Of a DNA stretch of 64,000 nt, positions 27,291-37,330 are shown one piece after another; the first letter of the stretch is position 1, and each line of letters starts with the position of its first letter. Below the pieces are notes generated by a model. It saw nothing but the letters and a program-made list of their open reading frames with translations, did no database searches and had not been told where the DNA came from. The stretch is from Scortum barcoo (taxonomy: Eukaryota; Chordata; Actinopteri; Centrarchiformes; Terapontidae), in the NCBI GenBank assembly GCA_023238725.1, contig CM041541.1, positions 9,262,044-9,326,043 on the forward strand, in the 5' to 3' direction. A program made the position numbers and the translations under genes.

Positions 27291-27692
27291 ATGAGGATCC
27301 AGTTTGTCTGTTTGCTTCTGGTGCTGCTCTCTGCTATAGAGATGTCTGGGGCTCTAAACTTCTATGACAAGCATGTGAAAGAAGGAATGACAGCAAAGGA
27401 TTGTGATAAAGAGATGAAGATTATCAATAATGAAATAAATGAATGCAAGTACGAAAATACCTTCATCCTGAGTGATCGACAGACAGTCGCTAGCCTCTGT
27501 AATGGTATACAAAATAAAGAATCGCAACCTAATATGTTTCAAACTGTTCTTTGTACCCATGACCGCAGAAGTAATTTTCCTAATTGTATATACAGAGGTG
27601 AACGTTACACTACCAGCATTACTGTTGATTGTGGCAATAATGGTCCTTATCACCTTAAAGCTGGAATGATAGGTGCACCAAATAAAAAGTAG
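27291..27692 (+). CDS. secreted RNase A-superfamily ribonuclease (fish angiogenin-like)
   Basis: Single coding exon of 133 residues. A hydrophobic signal peptide covers residues 1 to about 21 (VCLLLVLLSAIEMSG). The mature part has the RNase A pattern: DKHVKE carries the first catalytic histidine, CKYENTFI is the CKxxNTF signature with the catalytic lysine, and PYHLKAG near the end carries the second histidine. Six cysteines remain in the mature chain (CDKE, CKYE, CNGI, CTHD, CIYR, CGNN), as in fish RNases that lack the fourth disulfide of mammalian RNase A. All three catalytic residues are kept, so an active secreted RNase with a digestive, angiogenic or host-defence role is likely; which one cannot be told. 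The start is preceded by a plausible splice acceptor seven bases upstream. Poly(A) signals of the ATTAAA type follow at about 27715. Confidence 0.93.
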   Translation: MRIQFVCLLLVLLSAIEMSGALNFYDKHVKEGMTAKDCDKEMKIINNEINECKYENTFILSDRQTVASLCNGIQNKESQPNMFQTVLCTHDRRSNFPNCIYRGERYTTSITVDCGNNGPYHLKAGMIGAPNKK

Positions 27693-27776
27693 CATTTTTC
27701 AGCAGTAATGATTACATTAAACATTAAAATTTTCTTCCATTTTGCAAAATAATTTAGATTTTATTGACAAATAACA

Positions 27777-27783
<7 letters not shown>

Positions 27784-27823
<40 letters not shown>
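27784..27823. repeat. (TG)n microsatellite
   Basis: About 20 TG units just 3' of the RNase gene. Confidence 0.95.
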
Positions 27824-27824
<1 letters not shown>

Positions 27825-27829
27825 CCTTA

Positions 27830-28615
27830 AGATAAATCTGTACAACCATCACATTTTCTGCAGGGTTAAACTGTCAAAGTACTTCAGATAAAATTTCACA
27901 GTAGAGCTGTTCAAAAATGTGCGATGTCTACTTTTATTTAATGCATGTGATCTGTAAGAAATGAGTCTCTTCTGGAATCTGGTTTCAATTTTAAATACAC
28001 ATCTTTATTTTTCTCAGACTTGCTACATATACTTTTACAGACATTTACTGTAAAATAAATTCCCCTGCTATTGTAATTGACTTCATCATAAATGAGACAT
28101 TACAAATGCACAATAAAGCATGACAAAAAGCAGTGTATGTGTGTGTATGTTTTATTTCATTACCCATTGATGCACATAGATGTAGTAAAGAACTGATTAT
28201 GATTATTATGATTGTGGAAGATTTAAAATAGTAAAACATAAATGCAAACAAATCAATGCAGAAATAAGGTGTTAGGTGCGGTAGATTATTTAGCTTTTTA
28301 ATAGATAAGGAGAACAGTGGGACCGATTACTTTTACACTGACGTTGTTTTCGATGCTTCAGTTCAGACAGATCCGAGTGTATAGTTTCATATATTGTTAT
28401 CACATCAGCCTGTTGAGCTCCATAATGTGGCCCAGCAAAGGATAGTGACTTTCTCCCTGACGCTGGTGGTCGTGCTGGGCTCTGATCTGGCCCCCTGTCC
28501 CAAAACATCTGCGCTGCTGTGCACCAGTGTCTGGAGGTGATGTGTCACTTTAAAAAATAAAAACAGTCTGGAAAGAAGAGTTAATGGAGCAGAGGGGTGT
28601 TCCATCAACGCAGCT
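27830..28615. other. intergenic, no gene seen
   Basis: AT-rich sequence between the RNase gene and a cluster of mobile-element remnants. No exon or RNA gene could be supported. Confidence 0.45.
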
Positions 28616-28620
28616 AAAGA

Positions 28621-28755
28621 AAGCCAGGCTGACTGGAGAAGGCCTCGCTTGAAGCTAACGCAATCGTCTCCCAATTAAGCCTCAAGTCGTTCCACTAACA
28701 CATTTCAGCCTCATCTAATCGAGTCTAATTCAAGCGAGGTTTGTATGCCTGGCTA
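28621..28755. mobile_element. short element with terminal inverted repeats (MITE-like)
   Basis: The left end reads agccaggctgact and the right end tatgcctggct, so the outer 8 bases are inverted copies. A second inverted pair lies inside: cctcgcttgaa near 28645 and ttcaagcgagg near 28730. The 135-bp unit has no coding capacity. A target-site duplication was not evident, so the superfamily is left open. Confidence 0.55.
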
Positions 28756-29037
28756 TGTGCAAGTGCCCGAGGAACATAAGAAGCCCTGACAAGTTTTTAT
28801 TTCTCATTGCTCTTTTCTTTCATTAGTTTTATTTAAAGCATGTTGAGTTGTCTCTGTGTGAAAAGTGCTGCATAATTAAACTGGTCTTGCTTTGTCAATT
28901 TATTAATAAATGAACATTCAAATAACTATACAGTGTGACTCTATTATCAGTATTATTATTAGATTTATGTTTAAAATGATATAGAACAACTTAGGAAAAT
29001 CGACATAACCCCAATGTGTTTAAGCATTATGCACATA

Positions 29038-29108
29038 TTGGGCTTTATTAGCTCAGTCTGTGGAGACCTTGCTTGGGATCCAGAGGGGTCACTGCAGTTT
29101 GAGTCCCC
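29038..29108 (+). mobile_element. tRNA-derived SINE head
   Basis: The sequence has an A-box-like tagctcagtctgtggag and, about 40 bases on, a B-box-like gcagtttgagtcccc. This is the layout of the tRNA-related head of a common fish SINE. It does not fold as an intact tRNA: the acceptor stem is unpaired and there is no clear anticodon arm. It is therefore called a SINE remnant rather than a tRNA gene. Confidence 0.6.
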
Positions 29109-29344
29109 AAGGATGTGTTGAAAAAAAGTGTTCGTGGAAATTGCACATTACATGCAAAGAAGTTTTTATTAGCACATGTTTATTATTTTTCCTTTTTCCT
29201 TTCATTATGGAGGAGACATTACATTACAAAAATAGGTCACTGAAATCTACCTCTGTACACTGAGGTAATCATATGTTAGGCACACATTTATAAAATCCGC
29301 GAAGTAGGAACCATATGTTTATATGGTTATTTTAATATATTTAT

Positions 29345-30205
29345 TGGGTATAAACACTGATGCCATTTACAAGAAGGGTCAGAGCCGCTTGTTCTTCCTC
29401 AGGAGGTTCAGAGCTGCAGATGTTTTATCACTCGGTGGTATCCAGCGTCATCTTCTACACTGTAGTGTGCTGGGGCAGCAGGCTGAAGACAGCCGACACT
29501 AACAGACTCAACAAGCTCATCAGGAGAAGCTGGATCTGTCCTGGGAGTTGAACTGGAGTCTGTGGCAGAGGTGTCCAAGAGGAGGATGCTTGAGGAAGCT
29601 CCTTAGTATCATGGACAAGTGTCTCTCACCCCCTGCATGCCACACTGACGTCCTGTCAGAGCTCTTTCAGCCGTAGACTGAGACCACCGAGGAGGAGCTC
29701 CACTGAACGCCACAGGAGGTCTTTCCTACCTGAGGCAATCAGAGTCTATAATTCCTCCCTCTTCTGCCGCAGGGAAACCTTACTGTAAATAAGTAAATTG
29801 CAATATATCTGTATATATCTGTTCATAACCATAACATGTGCAATATTTTTCTATTCTATTTATGTGTAAATATGTACACTGGCATAGTTTTATAGGTGAT
29901 AGTATATTCATACAATAGTCTATTATTATGTGCAAGTATTCTTCATGTGCAGTATCTTTTTTCTTGGAAATAGTTTCATCAATGCAAATGTCTCAGACTT
30001 GGCTCATTCTCTTCTCTTCTCTCTTCTCTCTTCTACAGCAACTCCTTATCTTATCTTATTACTTAAGACATTTTATAGTTGTATTTGTATTTCTTATTAT
30101 CTTATTTTTACTGTTGAGACCATTTTTATTATTTATTATTGTTATTATTTTTTCCTTTACTCTGGCACAACAATTTTCCTTCGGGATCAATAAAGTTGTT
30201 TGTAT
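29345..30205 (+). mobile_element. dead LINE, C-terminal reverse-transcriptase region and 3' tail
   Basis: Translated pieces in shifting frames match the end of a teleost non-LTR retrotransposon ORF2: KKGQSRLFFLRRFRA in one frame, QMFYHSVVSSVIFYTVVCWG and RLNKLIRR in the next, then further blocks broken by stops. The 3' end has TCTTATC-type simple repeats and a terminal gggatcaataaagtt, a frequent LINE tail in fish. It is 5'-truncated, frameshifted and non-functional. The clade is probably L2/CR1-like, but that rests on motif memory. Confidence 0.75.
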
Positions 30206-31025
30206 TTGTAATTCCCATTTATCTTCTCTTTTTCCCCACATCTGCATAAAAGAGGGACTGAACTAAAACCACAGCATCTGACTGAACAAAGACCAGCTTG
30301 ATGCTTCTTTATGATTATGATCATCATCATCATCATCATCATAGAAATAAACACCTTTAACTTTTGGGATTAAGTCCAGGGTCATGGAGAAAATTAAATA
30401 CTTGGTTTCTTGCAACATTTCTGCTCTCATTTATAATAGGAGTACATGAGGCAACTGGCTGGCACTCCCCTCGCTTTGAGGTGTCTCGAGCCACTTTGTT
30501 TACAGTGTTTGCTTGGCAAAATACATGCCATAGGCAGCACAGATTTTCATGTAAAACATTGTAAAAGTTAATATTACTTAATATTAATATTACTATTACT
30601 ATTAATAATAATAGTAATTAATATTACTTCAAAGAAAGTTAATATTTTAAAAGTTTGAATGGGATTTTAATGTTTCAAGGATATCCTGAATCCCAGAGAG
30701 ATTTCTGAAAATTTTGAATGGTGTTTCTGGCTGAAAATATGAATGAATGCTGGAGAGCTGAATGCTGAGAAATGTTTGACAGCTTTCAGCGTTTACACCA
30801 ATCAAGCACCCAGACATTGAAATTAGGTCCACAAAGACCAGAATAATAAATAAATAAAGGAATTAACTAAACAATAAGACTTTATTAACAATATTATATT
30901 CGCTCAAATAAACATAAACAAAAGTAAAAGTGTATATAATGTAAAAAAGTGTAAAAGTGTTTAAAATATTAGATATATATATTTAAAATTAAAAAATAAC
31001 TGCATGCAGCTCAGCCATTAGGCAT
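30206..31025. other. short intergenic region and 3' flank of the DRC4-like gene
   Basis: Includes a short (ATC)n run at about 30320-30342 and a palindromic, AT-rich block (aatattactt and complements) at about 30570-30640. A reverse-strand AATAAA (plus strand tttatt, near 30882) about 145 bases beyond the stop is a likely poly(A) signal of the minus-strand gene. Confidence 0.5.
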
Positions 31026-34000
31026 TTAAGGCCACTCAGAAGGTCCTGGAAATCAAAGACAAAAAGAGTCAGTTCCCTGCAGCTTCAGACTGACAGACCA
31101 AAGAGCCTGCCAGCCTCCATAGACAACTACAGACTGCTCACACTGGTTATATAACAAAAGCAGATGTTATACAAATGAAAATTGAGAAACACGTTTCTTA
31201 CAGTTGAGATTGCAGCTCAGACTTAAAGATCTGCAGCAGTGAAATGCAACATGCACATGAATGCAGCAAAACAATCACACATTACTAAAACATTCCTGTC
31301 TAGTATCAAAGTGATAAAAGTTTCAAGGACAAAAAATAAGATAAGAAACGCTGAGAGACAGAAGGACAGAAAGAGCAGACGAGTGCAAACCTGAGATCTG
31401 CAGGACTTCAGGTTCTGGACTCGGCACGGCAGGATTAAGTCCCTGTTCGTCCTGTTGGCCAGAGTCGTCCTCAGAGATGCACAGAGCCGTCAGTTCTTCC
31501 ATCAAGCTGCTTAATTCCTGCCAATCACAGGTTTCTTTCATTAAGCACCACCTGGACTCACTGGGAAAAATATTAGACAACACTGCACGGCAACAACTCA
31601 AATCAAAGAGATGCACGATGTCACAAACTGATCACTAACTTCATCCTCAGAGGTGTCCTCGTGTGCAGACGTAACATTCCCCGCAAGCTCGTTGTACTCC
31701 TGCGGATCAGATGTTTACTTGAATCAAACATGACAGCATCTTATGACGTGACAAGAAAATATCAAACGGCGCTACGCAGCAACAGTTACCCTCAGGCCAG
31801 TTAAACAAATGCATCAAATCACTTTGAGACAACTGAGGACCAACCTTTATATCTCTGGAGATTTCTTCTCTCAAGGCCTTGATGATGGCCTGTTTGAATT
31901 TAAAGAGCTCCTGCAGGTGGAAAAACACTTTCTGATTTGTTTTTGTACAACACACTGCGACTCACAAAAACAGACATGAAATGGTACCTTGATGTTTTGT
32001 GCGGCCGTCTGGTCTCCCTTGATGAAAGCGAGCGCCACCCAGAGTTTAAGCTGCTCCTTTTCCAGGGTTTCTGACAGGACTGCTATCTTCCTCTCAGTCA
32101 GCATATCCTTGAGATCGCTCTTCTGCTGCACCTGCAGAATCAGCTCAGTCTGCCTCTTCTCCATCTGGTCGCGTTCCTGCAGAAGCTGTGGGACACACAA
32201 ATCACATGAATACCCACCAAGTGTACACAACAGCACACAGCCTCCGTCTGCTGAGGGAATGAATAAAGTTTAAACTTTGTGGCTTGACAAGTGGATGTGA
32301 GCGCTTCACCTGTTCATATTTTGTCTCCAGTTGACACACCTTCAGTAACACCTCGCGTTTCTCCTCCTCCATACGCTCATTGGATTTTCTACTTTTCTGA
32401 TGAAAACATTATCTGAAGTTTACTTCCTTTCACAATTTTACCAATTAACCCAGTTAGTTATAAAATACTCCCACTGTCATTGTGACTTCACAAAGGCGTA
32501 AAGTGTCTGTAAAATACACGTAATTGTCCACTGAATGGTAAAAATGTCTCAGTAAATGTTCCACAAGATTCACAGGTAGCTTGATGTATTCGACAGGCTG
32601 AACTCCTGTCAAAAAGTCCTGAAATGAGGCAGTTCACCTTCAAACTCTTGGCCTTGGCTTTTCTCTGGAGGTCCAGCTCTTGGTGCTTCTCGTGCACCTT
32701 TGCCTCCATGTTCGACACAGCTTCTGTCAGGCGTTTGTTTTCCGCTGTAGCTGCTGTAATCTTCCTATCGAGCTGCGCGTCCTCTTTTTTGGTCTTCTCA
32801 AGTTCCTTCTACCAAATGACAACAAACAATGGCATCAACAATCACAAGCCACTGCAAGCACTTTGCTATTTGTGGAACCTAATTTTCTGAGAAACCAAAC
32901 AACTTCACATGAAAACCAAAAATTTGAAGTTGCCAGCTGGAAAATGCCATGGACAACAAAAACGGATACAACATCAGTGAAATGAGCACATATAGAGAAA
33001 ATGGTGTCTTAATAACAGATTGATCTGTGGATAAATGCACCTCTCACATGTGATATGTTTGTGCCTTTTATTTTCTTCAACATCTCTCACCCTTAGTTGC
33101 AGCGCTTCCTCGTCATGCTTCTTTTCTTCAGCCACCTTCTCCTTGAACTTCTCCAAGGCCTGGTCACACTCCTTTATGACACTTTTGGTACGTTTTTTCA
33201 TTCTTTTGTCAATCTCAGCAAGCTCTTTGTCAGTTTTCTTTCTGTTCTCTTCAACCATGATTTTCATTTTCTTGATATATTGGGCCTCAATTTCTATTTG
33301 AATAGCAACAGAGAGCAATCATAGAAAACAAACAGAGCTTAGGACAGTACTGTTGTGACTTTGGCGCAGGAGTGGACACAAGTTAATTTACCTCTTTCTT
33401 GTTCCACGTAGCCGTTTTTTAGCTGCCTTAATTCTTCATGTTGTTTCTGTTGAGAACAATTTTGTAGTACTGATGCTAGAAGTAAAACGTGACTGGAGAA
33501 CCGGAAGTGTAAAAAAAAAAAAAAAAACAGGGGTCAGTGTGTTCTTACCAGCTTGAGATGCTCAGCAGCGATTTGCTTGTATTGCATTTTTTCCCTCCTC
33601 TCTGCCTTTAAAGTGCGCACTTTCTCCTGAAGCTCAGACACTCTCTCTTGGTGCTGTTCCTGGATCTTCGAGTTCCTTGCGACAGTGGCCATCTTGAGCT
33701 CGCAGATCTCGCAGTTGTGTGACGTTTCCAATTGTTTGAGCTTCTGCTCTTGCTCCTGGAATCAAAGATCAGATGTTTGTTTGTGACATTCATTCATTCA
33801 TTAAACATTCATTTGGTGACACTTGAGTTAAAAGCAACTTTAGAGTAACTGTAAACAGGACTGGGTGGTAATTTAGTGCACTAGTGGAAGATTTTCTGAC
33901 GTCAGTTACTTGTTTTAAACCACAGAGGGTTGGGAATTAAATTCAAAAGTAAAATGTGATTTACACCCTGTACTAAAACTGGAATATAACTTGCATAAAG

Positions 34001-35807
34001 CTTAAAAATTTGGTCCATGCATAACCTCTAAAAAGTGTGTGTGTGTGTAAAAATTACTTCAATTTCCTTCCTGTGGCGTTGCTGGGCCTCCTGTTGCAGC
34101 CTGAGCTTCTCCCTCATCCTCTCTTTTGCCTCCTCCAGGTTTCTCCTGGAGTTGTCCCAGGATCTTTGGGCATTGTCTCGTTGTATTTTAAAGCCTTTCT
34201 TCTGCTTCCGCGCCGACTTTAGCTCCTGCTGGAGCCTCACACACTCATCCCACAGCTGCAGGTAAAGGATGACTTCATTCAATCCATTTTACAAATGACT
34301 TTTTTAACATCAGTGCAAAGCTTTAGCTGCTTTTCACTCACTTTTTTGACAGTGGTTGATCTGCACAAAACTCGAGTATCTCCATATCATGCCACTTTAT
34401 ACCTCTACTGCACAACATTTCAAGATTGTATTTTTTATTACACCACATTATTTTGACAGCTGTAGTTACTGGTTAGTTTGCAAATTACTCTACATACAAA
34501 GTATGATAAGAGCTTTTAAAATGTAATTAATTTAAAAAAAAAGAGTATATAAAATGTGCAATTATTTACTGATAAAATGATTAATTCTTTTTCTTAAATG
34601 CCAAACATCTCTCGACTTAACTTTTAGCTCTGGGTATAGTAATGGACATGTTTTCACTATTTCATTACATTTGCAAACCAAACAGTAAATGAACTGATTA
34701 AGACAAGGCTCAGCAGATGAAGCCAAAATGCAAACAATCATTAGTTGCAGCCTAATATCACTCTCACCTAATATCACTACCAAAACGAGTAACCAAGTAC
34801 AACAGTAAAAATTGCTCAAAATTAATGCATGTAAAATAATATCAATGACACACTACATCTTTGCACATATATTCACTCACAAGAGGCATTTCTCTTCCCT
34901 TCCTGAATACATTTTCCCTTTATTCTCACTGCAGGACTTTTACTTGTAAGAGAGTATTTTTTACAGTGTGCTATTAACTAAAGGATCTGAATACTTCCTC
35001 CACCTTTTTAACTGCATTATAGGCTTAGTTGAGACTGAAATTTGAAATGCATTCAGTGATAAACTTCAGATAATCCTGATTAGTTAGTTTTTTTTTTTTT
35101 ATTCTGACCTCATCCTTGGTCTTCCCGGAAGACTTTGAAGGTTTCTCCTCCGTCCTCAGTTCCGGTTTCCCTTCAGCCTCTGCTGCCTGGACACACAATA
35201 CATTAAAATGAAATGAAATGAAATGATTAGATAAACTATGTTCGTCGTGAAAACGGTGGATTTAATTGATTAAGATGCGCTGCCATGGCAACCGCATCAC
35301 GGCATATTGTGGACACATTAAACGTGATAAAAATAATAATGGTAAATAATAATAAAATAATAATAAAACTACAAAGATAAAGCTCATCATATGGAAGAAG
35401 ACAGCTATAAAATACAATAATAAAAGTCACAGTAAAGAACAAAAAAACGGAGATTTTTCTTTTTTAAAAGGTTTATAATGTAGCAGAAGACCAGAAATGT
35501 ATTTTGGTCCTCAAAAATTCAGAGCTTTAAATGTTACAATGTCGGAAAAATGTGAATTTCCCCTTGTGGGATTAATAAAGAGTATGTAATCTAAAACTTT
35601 TATTTATTATTCTCATTATTGTTCAGCTCTTACCTGATCTTTTGGCATCTCCTCCTTCGGCTAGTTGATCTCTCTCCGCTTCTTCCCTTTGTTGTTCTTG
35701 GACAGAAAATAAAATAAAAATCCCCCCTACCAAAAATAATAATAATAAATAAATAAATAAATAAAATAATTTACTGCGATAAACTGATTGTGAAGTTTAC
35801 TCACCAT
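31026..35807 (-). CDS. dynein regulatory complex subunit 4 (GAS8)-like coiled-coil protein, 14 exons
   Basis: Homologue of GAS8/DRC4, the nexin-dynein regulatory complex subunit of motile cilia and sperm flagella. Exons: 35805-35807, 35634-35696, 35109-35186, 34058-34255, 33549-33755, 33392-33446, 33091-33293, 32638-32808, 32310-32396, 31988-32185, 31845-31910, 31640-31699, 31391-31517, 31026-31045. From exon 3 on every junction is in phase. Matching blocks include EIEAQYIKKMKIMVEE (GAS8: EIEAKYDKKMKM) and LQVQQKSDLKDMLTERKI (GAS8: EVQQKTGFKNLVLERKL). The whole chain is charged, heptad-rich coiled coil. The C terminus is divergent and acidic (HEDTSEDE, EDDSGQQDE). It looks like a diverged paralogue rather than the canonical gene. 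The expected N terminus (M, then NNKGKKRREIN) runs into TAG at 35661-35663. The next in-frame ATG at 35646-35648 would start a product of about 494 residues (human GAS8: 478). Confidence 0.85.
35527..35580 (+). repeat. LINE 3'-tail remnant
   Basis: Contains tttccccttgtgggattaat followed by aaagag, a motif common at the 3' ends of fish LINE/SINE copies. It lies in intron 2 of the DRC4-like gene. Confidence 0.45.
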
Positions 35808-35829
35808 TGTGAAGTAATGAAATATTTTC

Positions 35830-36540
35830 TGGGCTCTCACAAATGTTGGTCGTCAAAAAGCTCAACTCAAATAAATTCAACAGATTCAGTTCTTCTTTAA
35901 AGAAGATGTGCCGTCATGACAACTGCATCACGTCATTTCCTTCAGCTGTTTGAAGGTTTGTTAGAGATGAAAATCAACCACGTACTCCGATCAACAATGA
36001 AATCAGCTGGAGACTAAAGGTGTGAACAACAAGCACCAAAAACAAAGCTTGTTGAGAAAAAACACACACAAGCAAAATTAAAGGTATAAAATACATGAAC
36101 AGAAATGACAGTGCAGAATAAAGAAAAAACATCTGATTTAATTAAAGGGTGGTTTAATGTATTTTGGCACTAAACCATTCAGTGCTTTATAAACCAGCAG
36201 GAATCAGCTGTCCAAAAAAAAATAATAATTTGAAAATAGTAAGAAATTGTTTTTCTAAGTACACCTGTAAAGACACACACTTCAAGTCTACTGATGAATG
36301 CATGAAAGCTCTCATGTCAAACAAACAATTTTTAAAACAACACACACATGTGAAATGTGCTCACCACAGCACATTTTCAGACATGATTTTTGTGTTTACA
36401 TGAAATATGATTAACTCCAATACAGTCTTTGACTAAGAAATGGGATAAATTATCAGACGACGTCCCTGCTGCCTATTTCTGATGGGTATATATTCCTGAG
36501 GAATACAAGTTAAATTAAAGGTTTATTATTAAGAAGGAAA
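35830..36540. other. intergenic, no gene seen
   Basis: Upstream flank of the DRC4-like gene. AT-rich, with no exon or RNA gene that can be supported. Confidence 0.45.
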
Positions 36541-36850
36541 GAAGAAAGAAAGAAGCTTTATTAATCCCACCAGGGAAATTCACATTTACACTCTGCTGTT
36601 GTTTTATATCTTACATACACATAGGAATACACACACATGCACATGCAACTTGCGGAGAGATGTGAGTGAGGGAGCTGCACTATGACAGCACCCCGAGCAG
36701 GTTTGGGGTTCGGTGCCTTGCTCAAGGGCACCATCGGCAGTGCTCAGGAGGTGAACTGGCACCTCTCCAGCCCACCAGTCCAGCCACTCCACCTCCATGA
36801 AGACTGGTCCGTGAGGGACTTGAACCGGTGACCCTATTGAAAGTATGAAA
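36540..36850 (-). mobile_element. interspersed retroposon fragment (L2/CR1-like 3' region)
   Basis: Begins with a GAAA-rich run and ctttattaatcccaccaggg, the reverse complement of a typical retroposon tail. It continues with ggtgccttgctcaagggcac and aggaggtgaactggcacctc, and ends with gacttgaaccggtgacc. This block is a widespread dispersed repeat in fish genomes. It carries no intact ORF. Confidence 0.6.
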
Positions 36851-37039
36851 GAATGACTATTTTAATAGTATACAGTGTTCTCCAGTTTTTCTCCAGTGAG
36901 ATTATTATCCTGCATTCAGTTTAGTAAGTTATAATGGACCTACTGTACAACACGTTTGCTTATAAGATGAGGCTGCTTGGGATAAAACTGTGACAACCTT
37001 AGAGGAAGATGGACATACAATATGGAGTCCTCAGAAATA

Positions 37040-37222
37040 ATAAAATACTACAAACAATAAAATACTACCTCTTCTCTGTTTTGCTCATTAGATGACACTA
37101 CAGCCCCAGTCTGTTACATTACTGCCTCCTGCATATTTACTTGTTTTCAACTCTCCTCTATGGTGAAACGTGTCAGCTTGTTTTACAGGTAATCGACCTG
37201 TTAAGACTCGTTTAGAGCCTCT
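37040..37222 (+). repeat. duplicated flank block, inverted copy at 40362-40500
   Basis: Motifs such as agatgacactacagccccag, gttacattactgcctcctgc and gttttacaggtaatc recur in reverse complement at 40362-40500, inside the spacer of the CD200-like inverted repeat. It is non-coding in any frame with recognisable homology. Confidence 0.8.
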
Positions 37223-37330
37223 GCAGAGTTCAAACTCACTCAGACTTAATGGAAGTCACCTCCTCACATATTTCCACATAAAACTGTTCATCCAATCAGG
37301 TCTCTGCTGGCTTCGAAGTGGAAGGAGACA
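37205..37330 (-). pseudogene. 3'-end scrap of a further, minus-oriented CD200-like copy
   Basis: This block matches the reverse complement of 39105-39230 (end of the last exon and 3' UTR of copy A), and directly matches 41590-41730 (same parts of copy B). Shared strings include aactgttcatccaatcaggt and gagcctctgcagag. It abuts the 5' end of copy A, so a minus-strand relative once ended here; only its last codons and UTR remain. Confidence 0.75.

Noticed and set aside
29038..29108. A tRNA gene
   Set aside because: A- and B-box-like motifs are present but the arms do not pair and no anticodon loop is clear; a SINE head explains it better.
36810..36835. tRNA-like gacttgaaccggtgacc
   Set aside because: Part of a dispersed retroposon fragment; no cloverleaf around it.
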